DNA of 64,000 nt from Bacillota bacterium (GTDB lineage: Bacteria; Bacillota; Clostridia; Lachnospirales; Lachnospiraceae), in NCBI GenBank assembly GCA_023411215.1, contig JAEYOY010000010.1:14088-78087 (forward strand), given 5' to 3'. The notes below the pieces were generated by a model, which made no database searches, had not been told where the DNA came from, and saw nothing but the letters and a program-made list of their open reading frames with translations. Shown here one piece after another: positions 44,331 through 51,941 of this stretch. Both the position numbers and the translations under genes were made by a program. The number at the start of each line of letters is the position of its first letter. The first letter of the stretch is position 1.

Positions 44331-45588
44331 TGGTGAACAGAGTTGGATGATGGCCCCATATTGGAACAGATGCTTTGATGTTCATTCGGTTCGGAAGGAT
44401 TTTCCGATCTTACATAGGAAGGTAAATGGAAAGTCATTAATTTGGCTTGATAATGGAGCAACCACACAAAAACCCAATCAGGTCATTAATACCTTAAATC
44501 ATTATTATAGCAATTATAATTCCAACATCCATCGTGGTGCTCATACCCTCGCAAAGCATGCAACGAAAGCTTATGAGGAGGCAAGAGAAAAGGTACAGGC
44601 GTTTATTGGAGCCTCCTTGGCGGAAGAAATCATCTTTACCCGCGGAACAACGGAGGCTATTAATTTGATTGCCGAAAGCTACGGGGATATGAATATCCAT
44701 GAGGGTGATGAAATTTTGCTTACGATGATGGAGCATCATTCCAATATCGTACCCTGGCAAAAGCTGCAGCAGGAAAAGGGAGCTGTAATTAAAGTGATCC
44801 CAATCAGCGAAAGAGGAGAGATTCCGCTGGAGGAGTACCAAAAGCTACTTTCTTCCCGTACTAAAATTGTTGGAATTACTCATGTTTCGAATGTCCTTGG
44901 TACGGTTAATCCGGTTGATTGTATGATTAAGCTGGCACATTCTTATGGTGCCTGTGTTATAATTGACGGAGCACAATCCATTCCACACATACCGATCAAT
45001 GTAAGAGAAATGGATGCGGACTTTTATGTCTTCTCCGGACACAAGATGTATGCTCCGACGGGAATTGGTGCTTTATATGGAAAGAAAGCATTACTGGAAA
45101 GTATGCCTCCCTGGCAACGTGGCGGTGGAATGATTAATGAAGTGAGCTTTGACCATACTACTTTTAATCATTTGCCCTATAAATTTGAGGCCGGGACAGG
45201 AAATATTGCCGATGCCATTGCTTTAGGAGCAGCGATTGATTATTTAAGTGGAATTGGTATGGGGAGAGTGGAGGAGCATGAAAGAGAGCTTACCATGTAT
45301 GCCATGGAACGGTTAACCCAGATACCAGGTGTTCATATGCTCGGGACAGCTCCTAATAAAATTAGTGTATTATCCTTCGTGATCGATGGAAGCTCCCCGG
45401 AAAGTATAGGAAAATATCTTGATTATGAAGGAATTGCAGTCAGGGCAGGACATCATTGCGCACAGCCGGTTCTTAGCAAATTCGGTTTAGCAAGCTCTAT
45501 ACGCGCGTCCCTCGGTATCTACAATACGAGAGAAGAAGTGGATTGCCTAGCCAATGCAGTACTTAAAATAGCGAAAATGTATCACTAA
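44317..45588 (+). CDS. SufS-type cysteine desulfurase, likely encapsulin cargo
   Basis: A 423-residue PLP enzyme of the type II (SufS/CsdA) desulfurase group. The PLP lysine is Lys243 (SGHKMYAPTG), the PLP phosphate and ring contacts are in IFTRGTTEAIN and DGAQS, and the catalytic Cys381 sits in VRAGHHCAQP. It releases sulfur from cysteine as a persulfide or S0. The first twenty or so residues (to about Phe20) precede the normal SufS start and may be the encapsulation tag; this is shorter than the long disordered N-termini of other 2A cargo enzymes. ATGs at 44347 and 44350 would shorten the tag. No SufU, SufBCD or rhodanese gene is adjacent. Confidence 0.92.
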   Translation: MITHNGEQSWMMAPYWNRCFDVHSVRKDFPILHRKVNGKSLIWLDNGATTQKPNQVINTLNHYYSNYNSNIHRGAHTLAKHATKAYEEAREKVQAFIGASLAEEIIFTRGTTEAINLIAESYGDMNIHEGDEILLTMMEHHSNIVPWQKLQQEKGAVIKVIPISERGEIPLEEYQKLLSSRTKIVGITHVSNVLGTVNPVDCMIKLAHSYGACVIIDGAQSIPHIPINVREMDADFYVFSGHKMYAPTGIGALYGKKALLESMPPWQRGGGMINEVSFDHTTFNHLPYKFEAGTGNIADAIALGAAIDYLSGIGMGRVEEHERELTMYAMERLTQIPGVHMLGTAPNKISVLSFVIDGSSPESIGKYLDYEGIAVRAGHHCAQPVLSKFGLASSIRASLGIYNTREEVDCLANAVLKIAKMYH

Positions 45589-45593
45589 CATAT

Positions 45594-45632
45594 AAAAACG
45601 TCCGCATGCTTTGCTTTATGCGGGCGTTTCTA
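45594..45632 (+). terminator. Terminator of the encapsulin operon
   Basis: A 12-bp stem (AAACGTCCGCAT and complement with one G-U pair) followed by TTTCTAAAT, directly after the desulfurase stop. Confidence 0.8.
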
Positions 45633-45644
45633 AATCCTGACAAC

Positions 45645-45676
45645 TGAAAGTTCGAATAAGCGTACCTTCTATTGTT
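45645..45676. repeat. Short intergenic repeat (family R2, copy b)
   Basis: Similar to 41202-41233, with shared blocks GTTCG, AAG-GTAC and TTCTAT-GTT. It lies just after the encapsulin operon terminator. Confidence 0.3.
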
Positions 45677-45796
45677 ACATACTAGAAGAAGGTTTGGAAG
45701 GTTTATTTCCTGTCATTTGCTCCAGACAGTAGGTGTACCTTAGCAGAGAAATGTATGAATGTAAATGAGGAAATAGTTATCAGAAAATAATAAATA

Positions 45797-45824
45797 TTGA
45801 CGAAACAATTATCTGTGATATAAT
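45797..45824 (+). promoter_or_regulatory. Sigma-A promoter of the SRPBCC gene
   Basis: TTGACG at 45797-45802 and TATAAT at 45819-45824 with a 16-bp spacer. The transcript would have a leader of about 130 bases that contains a 29-codon open frame. Confidence 0.7.
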
Positions 45825-45881
45825 AAGTAAACAGATAAGATGCTGATTATAATTGAATTGTTAATGGGAAAAGGATAATTC

Positions 45882-45971
45882 ATGGATTTGGTATTAAGGC
45901 ATAAAATACTACAATCCTTTTTACAAGTAAATAACTTATTACAAAGGAGGAAAATTGCGTATGAACAATAA
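45882..45971 (+). CDS. Possible 29-residue leader peptide overlapping the SRPBCC start
   Basis: ATG at 45882 is preceded by AAAAGGA with a six-base spacer and opens a 29-codon frame that stops at 45971, eleven bases inside the SRPBCC gene. The SRPBCC ribosome site lies within it. The peptide is rich in Leu, Gln, Lys and Arg. Translation of this frame could control access to the downstream start. No homologue is recognised; chance is possible. Confidence 0.4.
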   Translation: MDLVLRHKILQSFLQVNNLLQRRKIAYEQ

Positions 45972-46380
45972 TCAAGTGATAACGATCGAAGCAACAATCG
46001 ATGCACCCATAGAAAAAGTATGGCAATGCTTTATAGAACCTGAGCATATAAAGCATTGGAATAGTGCTTCTGATGATTGGCATACCACCGCTGCTGAAAA
46101 TGACTTAAGAGTTGGTGGAAAGTTTCTCTTCAGAATGGAAGCGAAGGATGGTAGCTTTGGCTTTGATTTTTTTGGAATTTATGACGAGGTAAATCTTAAT
46201 AAGACCATAGCTTACACCTTGGGAGATGAGAGAAAGGTAAAAGCCACCTTTCACAGTGAAGATAATAAAACCAAGGTGATACAAGCCTTTGAGGCGGAGA
46301 GCACCAATAGTATGGAGATGCAGAAAGCCGGATGGCAGTCAATCCTAGATCATTTTAAGCGCTATGTAGAAGACTTATAA
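45961..46380 (+). CDS. SRPBCC/AHSA1 domain protein
   Basis: A 139-residue START-like (SRPBCC) fold of the AHSA1 kind, starting with ITIEATIDAPIEKVWQCF and containing LRVGGKFLFRMEAKDG and the C-terminal helix GWQSILDHFKRYVE. Such proteins bind hydrophobic ligands or act with ArsR-type regulators; function is unknown here. ATG at 45961 is preferred over TTG at 45955 because it is ten bases from the AAAGGAGG site. The gene stands alone. Confidence 0.85.
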   Translation: MNNNQVITIEATIDAPIEKVWQCFIEPEHIKHWNSASDDWHTTAAENDLRVGGKFLFRMEAKDGSFGFDFFGIYDEVNLNKTIAYTLGDERKVKATFHSEDNKTKVIQAFEAESTNSMEMQKAGWQSILDHFKRYVEDL

Positions 46381-46391
46381 TATAAAATATA

Positions 46392-46441
46392 AAAAGCATC
46401 GGATTGCTAGTAATATGATACCAGTCCAATGCTTTTTTTTT
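46392..46441. terminator. Terminator between SRPBCC and rsmH, T-rich on both sides
   Basis: A 13-bp stem with two G-U pairs (AAAAGCATCGGAT with its partner) and an eight-T run after it on the plus strand; the minus side is also T-rich. It serves two convergent genes. Confidence 0.85.
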
Positions 46442-46512
46442 ATCTAGCAAAGTAATTTTTACTGAATATTATTTGCTACATTCGTCAATGAGCGAATAGG
46501 ATTGGTTCATTT

Positions 46513-47562
46513 TTATGCTTTGATTGCCCAGCGTAGCTTGGCGGAACGAGCACGGCTGTTGGTATTGCATTCCTCCGGGGTAGGGCGTATCGCATCAGGA
46601 GATATCTCACGATAGATTCCTTCCCGTAGATATTTTTGAAAGGATTTCTTCACTAGGCGGTCTTCACCGGAATGAAAGGATAGGATAGCGACACGACCTC
46701 CCTCTGCAAGGGAAGCTGGGAGCTTTTCTAAAAATTCATATAAAACTTCAAATTCGTTATTCACATCAATTCGTAACGCTTGAAAGCTTCGTTGACAAGA
46801 TTTCTTAATCTCATCGTTACGGGTACTTGCTGGTAGGAACTTAAGAGTATCTGCGATGACTTCCTTTAGTTTGGTTGTCGTCGAGATGTCAATCCCTCGC
46901 TTTATCTTTAGAGTAATGGCTTTAGCGATTTCGGTAGCGTATGGCTCGTCTGAGTTTTCCCAAAGCATACCTGCGAGTTCGTCCTGTGTTATGGTTTTTA
47001 GCCTTTCTGCTGCTGATATTCCTTTGGAAGGATTCAGTCGAAGATCCAGCGGGCCCTCAGTCTTAAAGGAGAAGCCTCTGTCGGGATTGTCGATCTGCAT
47101 AGAAGAGACACCCAAATCCGCCAGAATAAAATCCAAAGGACCTGCTTCGAGCACAATTTGATCGATTTCAGAGAAGTTCATTTGCTTAATGGTTACATAT
47201 TCGGGACCATAACCCAAGCCTTCCAAGCGTTCTCTGGTACGAGGCAGTTCGATGGGATCTACATCGGTTGCATACAAATGCCCTTTATAATTGAGGCGTT
47301 TTAGCATTTCCAGAGAGTGACCTCCATAGCCTAGAGTGGCATCGAGTCCGATTTGCCCCGGAGTAATCTGCAAAAATTCTAAAATTTCATTGACACAAAT
47401 TGAACGATGCATCCCGGCCGGTGTATTACCCTTTTGAATAACCTTAGCCACTGTATCGGCATATTTCTCCGGTTGCAATTCTTTATATTTCTGATCATAA
47501 GCCTTGGGGTGCGTACCTTTATATCGAACCCGTCGCTGATGCTTCTGTTCTTGATTATCCAT
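46513..47562 (-). CDS. rsmH: 16S rRNA m4C1402 methyltransferase RsmH
   Basis: A 349-residue SAM-dependent methyltransferase with the RsmH hallmarks: GMHRSICVNEILEFL, the GQIGLDATLGYGGHS motif I, DPIELPRTRERL, LADLGVSSMQID, DRGFSFKTEGPLDLRL, and RSFQALRIDVNNE. It methylates N4 of C1402 in 16S rRNA. A basic N-terminal stretch of about 35 residues precedes the normal start, as in the stand-alone paralogue found in many clostridia. It is outside the division (dcw) cluster; no ftsL or pbp gene follows. The start at 47562 has GGTAGGA upstream. Confidence 0.9.
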   Translation of the reverse strand: MDNQEQKHQRRVRYKGTHPKAYDQKYKELQPEKYADTVAKVIQKGNTPAGMHRSICVNEILEFLQITPGQIGLDATLGYGGHSLEMLKRLNYKGHLYATDVDPIELPRTRERLEGLGYGPEYVTIKQMNFSEIDQIVLEAGPLDFILADLGVSSMQIDNPDRGFSFKTEGPLDLRLNPSKGISAAERLKTITQDELAGMLWENSDEPYATEIAKAITLKIKRGIDISTTTKLKEVIADTLKFLPASTRNDEIKKSCQRSFQALRIDVNNEFEVLYEFLEKLPASLAEGGRVAILSFHSGEDRLVKKSFQKYLREGIYREISPDAIRPTPEECNTNSRARSAKLRWAIKA

Positions 47563-47691
47563 TGATGTTCCTACCTTTTAACACTTTTATTATAGTTACA
47601 TTTTATATAATACCAAATACAAAATATAAAAGCAAATGAATAGCATATTTGATTTTTTTTGAGACGGTAAAATATTACCAATGATATATAT

Positions 47692-47710
47692 AATAATGAT
47701 AATCAATTTC
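47692..47710 (+). promoter_or_regulatory. Fur box upstream of the iron ABC operon
   Basis: AATAATGATAATCAATTTC agrees with the Fur consensus GATAATGATAATCATTATC at 16 of 19 positions. A TTGACA lies eight bases downstream (47718-47723), with TAGACT at a 17-bp spacing, so bound Fur would block the promoter. Confidence 0.8.
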
Positions 47711-47859
47711 AAAAACCTTGACAAAAGGAAAATAATATAATAGACTAATTCCATTGCTTAAGCAAAACCAAATTATGAAATAATGTAACCATCAATTACA
47801 GATACCTCATGAATCTAGCACTGTATTTTGAGTATATTAACAATTAAAGGAGCGTACAT

Positions 47860-48960
47860 ATGAAAATCAGCAAGATTAGCATTATAGCAATGGCATTAAC
47901 CATATCCTTAACAGCTTGTTCTAACGTAGCAAATACACCTTCCGAGGAACAGGGAGCAGGTAGCTCTACCGAGATCACCGAAGCACCGGTAACACAAGCA
48001 CCTGCTGAGCCATCTGCTACAGCCGATAATTCGTCAGTAACAGAAGTTCAATATCCGATTACAATCAAGCATGCCTTCGGTGAAACAATCTTAAATGAGA
48101 AACCGGAACGTGTAGCAACTATTTCATGGGGGAATCAAGATGTTCCTTTGGCACTAGGTGTTATACCGGTAGGTGTGTCTCAGGCTAATTACGGTGTACT
48201 TGATGACAGTGGCTTGTTACCATGGACTTTAGAAGGTTTTAAGAGTTTGGGTGTTGATTCTCCTGTGATTTTCAATGATACCGATGGTCTGAATTATGAA
48301 GCAATCAGCGATGCCGAGCCCGATGTTATTCTGGCGGCTTACTCAGGAATCACTCAAGAGGAATATGAATTGTTATCTGCGATTGCCCCGGTTGTGGCAT
48401 ATCCTACCCTTGCATGGCAGACCTATTGGCGTGATCAGATTATAATGGATGCAACTGGTATGGGCATGAAAGCAGAAGGAGAACAATTGGTTTCTGAGCT
48501 TGAACAGTTGATCGCAGAGAAGTCAGCACAGTATCCTCAGATTGCTGGAAAGAGGGCAGCCTTTTTCTATTTTAATCCTTCCGATTTAGGCAAGTTCTAT
48601 ATCTACCTTCCGACTGATCCTCGTGCTGCGTATCTTACAGATCTGGGAATGGAATTCCCGGTTAGTGTATTAAATCTATCGGAAGACAGTGCCAGCTTTG
48701 CTCTAGAACTCAGTGCGGAAAATGTAGATGTGCTCGAGGATATCGATATTATTATCGCTTATGGCGATGCAGCGCTACTGGAGGCCTTGAAGGCTGATCC
48801 ATTGGTTGGTACCATCCCCGCTGTTCAAAGAGGTTCTGTAGCGTTAATTACGGACGGGACACCTCTTGCAGCGTCAGGCACACCCAGTGCATTATCCATT
48901 CCCGCAACAATCGATGAGTACCTGAACCTAATCGGAGAGGCAGCTGATAAAGCAGAATGA
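47860..48960 (+). CDS. Iron-siderophore/heme-type ABC substrate-binding lipoprotein
   Basis: A 366-residue lipoprotein: lipobox ending at Cys20 (SLTAC), an Ala/Thr/Pro/Glu linker, then a class III binding fold (ITIKHAFGETILNEKPERVATI and the final helix region). It is similar to FhuD/YclQ/FepB type proteins, which bind ferric siderophores. It overlaps the first permease gene by 4 bp. A Fur box lies upstream, supporting iron-regulated uptake. Confidence 0.9.
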   Translation: MKISKISIIAMALTISLTACSNVANTPSEEQGAGSSTEITEAPVTQAPAEPSATADNSSVTEVQYPITIKHAFGETILNEKPERVATISWGNQDVPLALGVIPVGVSQANYGVLDDSGLLPWTLEGFKSLGVDSPVIFNDTDGLNYEAISDAEPDVILAAYSGITQEEYELLSAIAPVVAYPTLAWQTYWRDQIIMDATGMGMKAEGEQLVSELEQLIAEKSAQYPQIAGKRAAFFYFNPSDLGKFYIYLPTDPRAAYLTDLGMEFPVSVLNLSEDSASFALELSAENVDVLEDIDIIIAYGDAALLEALKADPLVGTIPAVQRGSVALITDGTPLAASGTPSALSIPATIDEYLNLIGEAADKAE

Positions 48961-49955
48961 AATTAACAAAGACTATCATTATCTTAATATGCAGTATCCT
49001 TGGTATCGCATTGTGTGCAATTGCTTCTTTGGCATTCGGTGCACGTAATGTGGATTTTTCAGAGGTAATGAATGCACTGCTTCATGTTGACAGCACTTCC
49101 TTTGATGCTATTGTTGTGAGAGAACGAATACCAAGAACGGTATTCAGTCTGATCGCCGGAGCGTCACTTGGTGTCTCCGGCGCTCTGATGCAGGCAATTA
49201 CCCGAAATCCGATTGCTGATCCAAGTATACTGGGAGTCAATACCGGCGCTTCCTTGTTCGTAGTAAGTGGGATTGCTTTTTTTCATATTAATTCGGCGGG
49301 TCAATACATCTGGTTCGCTTTAGTCGGAGCTGCTGTAACTGCGGTCTTTGTATATGGAGTGGGGTCCATAGGAGCTGGAGGGGCAACGCCGATCAAGCTT
49401 GCGCTGGCCGGTGCTGCAACCAGTGCGGCATTATCCTCTCTTGTTAGTGCAGTCATCCTTCCCAGAACCGAAGTTATGAATGCGTTTCGCTTCTGGCAGG
49501 TGGGAAGTGTAAGTGGTGCTACATGGGAGGGAATTGTGACAATTTCTCCGTTTCTGATCCTCGGGATACTGATAGGGATCCTGGCGACTCCGGCTCTCAA
49601 TGCGCTGGCTTTGGGGGATGATGTGGCTACCGGATTAGGAGTTCGAACAGGACTAATTCGTGCAATCAGCGCAGTTGCCGGTGTACTTCTGTGTGGAGCA
49701 ACTACGGCACTAGCCGGGCCAATCGGCTTTGTAGGACTTATGATCCCGCATACAATGCGTCTTATTTTGGGCCCAAATCTACGTCTTGTTGTCCCTATGT
49801 CGGCGGTCGGGGGAGCGATGCTTCTTACAGTTTCTGATATTATAGGAAGACTGATCGGTAATCCTGGTGAGCTTGAGGCGGGTATTATCACAGCGTTTTT
49901 TGGGGCTCCAATTCTGATTATTATTGCGATGAGAGCGAAGGTACGATCAATATGA
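48957..49955 (+). CDS. Iron-siderophore ABC permease, FecCD family (first subunit)
   Basis: A 332-residue FecCD-type permease with about ten helices. Marker segments: RIPRTVFSLIAGASLGVSGA near the N-terminus and ALAGPIGFVGLMIPHTMRLI in the C-terminal half, and NPIADPSILGVNTGA. It overlaps both neighbours by 4 bp (ATGA), so the four genes are translationally coupled. Confidence 0.92.
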   Translation: MKLTKTIIILICSILGIALCAIASLAFGARNVDFSEVMNALLHVDSTSFDAIVVRERIPRTVFSLIAGASLGVSGALMQAITRNPIADPSILGVNTGASLFVVSGIAFFHINSAGQYIWFALVGAAVTAVFVYGVGSIGAGGATPIKLALAGAATSAALSSLVSAVILPRTEVMNAFRFWQVGSVSGATWEGIVTISPFLILGILIGILATPALNALALGDDVATGLGVRTGLIRAISAVAGVLLCGATTALAGPIGFVGLMIPHTMRLILGPNLRLVVPMSAVGGAMLLTVSDIIGRLIGNPGELEAGIITAFFGAPILIIIAMRAKVRSI

Positions 49956-50986
49956 TAGATAATAAACTTGATATGGTACGGACTGGTATCGTTAAGAGAA
50001 GAGCACGTCTGATTACAGTTACCATGCTGCTGGCTGCGTTAGCCTTATTATTAGCTAGCCTCATGCTATTACTTGGTAACACGATCTATTCCCCAACTAC
50101 AATGATTAGAGTCATTCTTGGGGAGCAGATAAAGGGAGCATCCTTTGCTATCAATACGCTCAGACTGCCGAGAATGCTTACTGGATTATTCGTAGGTATT
50201 GCTTTTGGAATAGCTGGAAGTACATTTCAGACTTTGCTTCATAATCCCCTTGCAAGTCCGGACATTATCGGAGTCACTTCAGGCTCCAGTGTCGCCGCTG
50301 TAGTATGTATCCTGTTGTTTAAAATCAGTGGCAGCATTGTATCAGTGGCAGCAGTAATCTCGGGACTCATGGTTGCGGCATTAATTTATATCCTCTCCAA
50401 GGGAGGAAGCTTTTCAGGCGGAAGACTTATATTAATCGGAATAGGGGTACAGGCTATGCTGAATGCGGTGATTTCCTTCATACTGCTAAAAGCAAACCAA
50501 TACGATGTACCTGGTGCATTACGCTGGCTTAGTGGAAGTCTAAACGGAATGCAGATGAAGAATGTTCCCGGACTATTTGTTGTGGTTGTGATCTTTGGAT
50601 CTGTAATCATTATGCTTGGAAGACATCTTAAGATATTAGAATTAGGGGAGCAGTCCGCTATTACCCTTGGATTAAATGCGGATCGGATAAGACTTCTGTT
50701 GATATTATGCTCCGTTTTTCTAATTGCTTTTGCAACGGCGGTTACCGGACCGATTGCTTTTGTTGCATTCCTTGCAGGGCCAATCGCGGGAAGACTGGCA
50801 GGAAAAGGTGGCTCTTATGTGATACCCGCAGGTCTCGTTGGAGCGGTCTTAGTTCTTGGGGCAGATATCATCGGCCAATTTGCCTTTGATATCCGGTTTC
50901 CTGTGGGAATTATTACAGGAATTCTAGGAGCACCCTATCTTCTGTATTTGCTGATACGTATCAATCGAACCGGAGGTGCAGCATGA
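49952..50986 (+). CDS. Iron-siderophore ABC permease, FecCD family (second subunit)
   Basis: A 344-residue FecCD-type permease with LRLPRMLTGLFVGIAFGIAG, NPLASPDIIGVTSG and AVTGPIAFVAFLAGPIAGRL. It is the partner of the permease upstream, and both form the BtuC-like channel. The start overlaps the previous stop by 4 bp. Confidence 0.92.
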   Translation: MIDNKLDMVRTGIVKRRARLITVTMLLAALALLLASLMLLLGNTIYSPTTMIRVILGEQIKGASFAINTLRLPRMLTGLFVGIAFGIAGSTFQTLLHNPLASPDIIGVTSGSSVAAVVCILLFKISGSIVSVAAVISGLMVAALIYILSKGGSFSGGRLILIGIGVQAMLNAVISFILLKANQYDVPGALRWLSGSLNGMQMKNVPGLFVVVVIFGSVIIMLGRHLKILELGEQSAITLGLNADRIRLLLILCSVFLIAFATAVTGPIAFVAFLAGPIAGRLAGKGGSYVIPAGLVGAVLVLGADIIGQFAFDIRFPVGIITGILGAPYLLYLLIRINRTGGAA

Positions 50987-51795
50987 GAAATGCAAATATA
51001 TTATCAGCCAAGAAAATCATAGCTGGATATGATAAAAAAATAATCCTTCATGGAATAGATGCTATCATTCCGAGTAATAAAATTAGTGTTATCATAGGAG
51101 CAAATGCCTGTGGTAAATCCACTTTATTAAAGACTTTTGCCAGACTAATCAAACCATCCTCCGGTGAAATTGTGCTTGACGGAAAGCAAATCGAGCAGAT
51201 ACCTTCAAAGCATCTGGCGAGAGAATTGGGGTTACTTCCCCAGTCACCGGTTGTTCCTGAGGGCATTATCGTATCAGATCTAATTGCCAGAGGGCGCTTT
51301 CCTTATCAGACCTTTTTGAAGGGAATGAGTAAGAAGGACTATGAAGCGGTTGAAGAAGCTTTAGAAATCATGGGAATCACGGAGCTTGCTAATCGAAGTG
51401 TGGATGAGTTGTCAGGAGGACAGCGGCAGAGAGTTTGGATTGCTATGGCGTTGGCGCAACAGACAGATATCCTGCTCCTGGATGAACCTACTACATTTCT
51501 AGACATTGCTTATCAGATTGAGATATTAGATCTGTTAACTGATCTGAACCAAAAGCGTGGTACTACCATCGTAATGGTACTGCACGACATCAATCTTTCC
51601 GCTCGATATGCTGATTATATATTTGCAGTTCATAAAGGAAATCTTGTTGCCCAGGGTACTCCTTCTGATGTAATCACAGAGGACCTGATGAAGCAGGTAT
51701 TTGGTCTGAATTGCTCTGTAATCAAGGATCCGGTTTCCGATTCACCCTTCATTGTGCCAAAGGGGAGGCATTATGTAAGACATAATGATCAATAA
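50983..51795 (+). CDS. Iron-siderophore ABC ATPase, FecE/FhuC type
   Basis: A 270-residue ATPase with Walker A GANACGKST, signature LSGGQRQR, Walker B ILLLDEPTTFLD and VLHD. The form TTFLDIAYQIEIL is typical of ferric siderophore importers. Walker A has GANACGKS instead of GPNGCGKS. It completes the Fur-controlled operon and is followed by a terminator. Confidence 0.93.
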   Translation: MRNANILSAKKIIAGYDKKIILHGIDAIIPSNKISVIIGANACGKSTLLKTFARLIKPSSGEIVLDGKQIEQIPSKHLARELGLLPQSPVVPEGIIVSDLIARGRFPYQTFLKGMSKKDYEAVEEALEIMGITELANRSVDELSGGQRQRVWIAMALAQQTDILLLDEPTTFLDIAYQIEILDLLTDLNQKRGTTIVMVLHDINLSARYADYIFAVHKGNLVAQGTPSDVITEDLMKQVFGLNCSVIKDPVSDSPFIVPKGRHYVRHNDQ

Positions 51796-51806
51796 GAGTT
51801 GTTCTT

Positions 51807-51846
51807 GCCTGCTGTGATTACTTCGGTTTTACAGTGGGCCTTTTTT
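51807..51846 (+). terminator. Terminator of the iron ABC operon
   Basis: A 9-bp stem with G-U pairs (GCCTGCTGT and ACAGTGGGC) followed by six T, just after the ATPase stop. Confidence 0.8.
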
Positions 51847-51866
51847 ATATAAAAAGGTTACATTAG

Positions 51867-51894
51867 TTGCTAGTAATACATTTTCTGGTATAAT
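51867..51894 (+). promoter_or_regulatory. Extended -10 promoter of the metallophosphoesterase gene
   Basis: TTGCTA at 51867-51872, 16-bp spacer, TATAAT at 51889-51894 with TGG in front, the extended -10 form. Transcription would start at about 51901. Confidence 0.65.
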
Positions 51895-51941
51895 GAAAAG
51901 GAGTGATACAGTCAGCGCATTCTTTGCAATCATTGTTCGAA

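Noticed and set aside
46513..47562. Start of a dcw division cluster at rsmH
   Set aside because: No ftsL, pbp or mur genes follow; neighbours are unrelated.
49301..49891. 196-codon minus-strand frame rich in Pro, Ser and Ala
   Set aside because: It is the antisense reading of the FecCD permease gene; the composition reflects the complement of a hydrophobic protein.
47860..51795. Vitamin B12 (Btu) importer identity for the FecCD operon
   Set aside because: A near-consensus Fur box and no cobalamin riboswitch favour iron-siderophore uptake.
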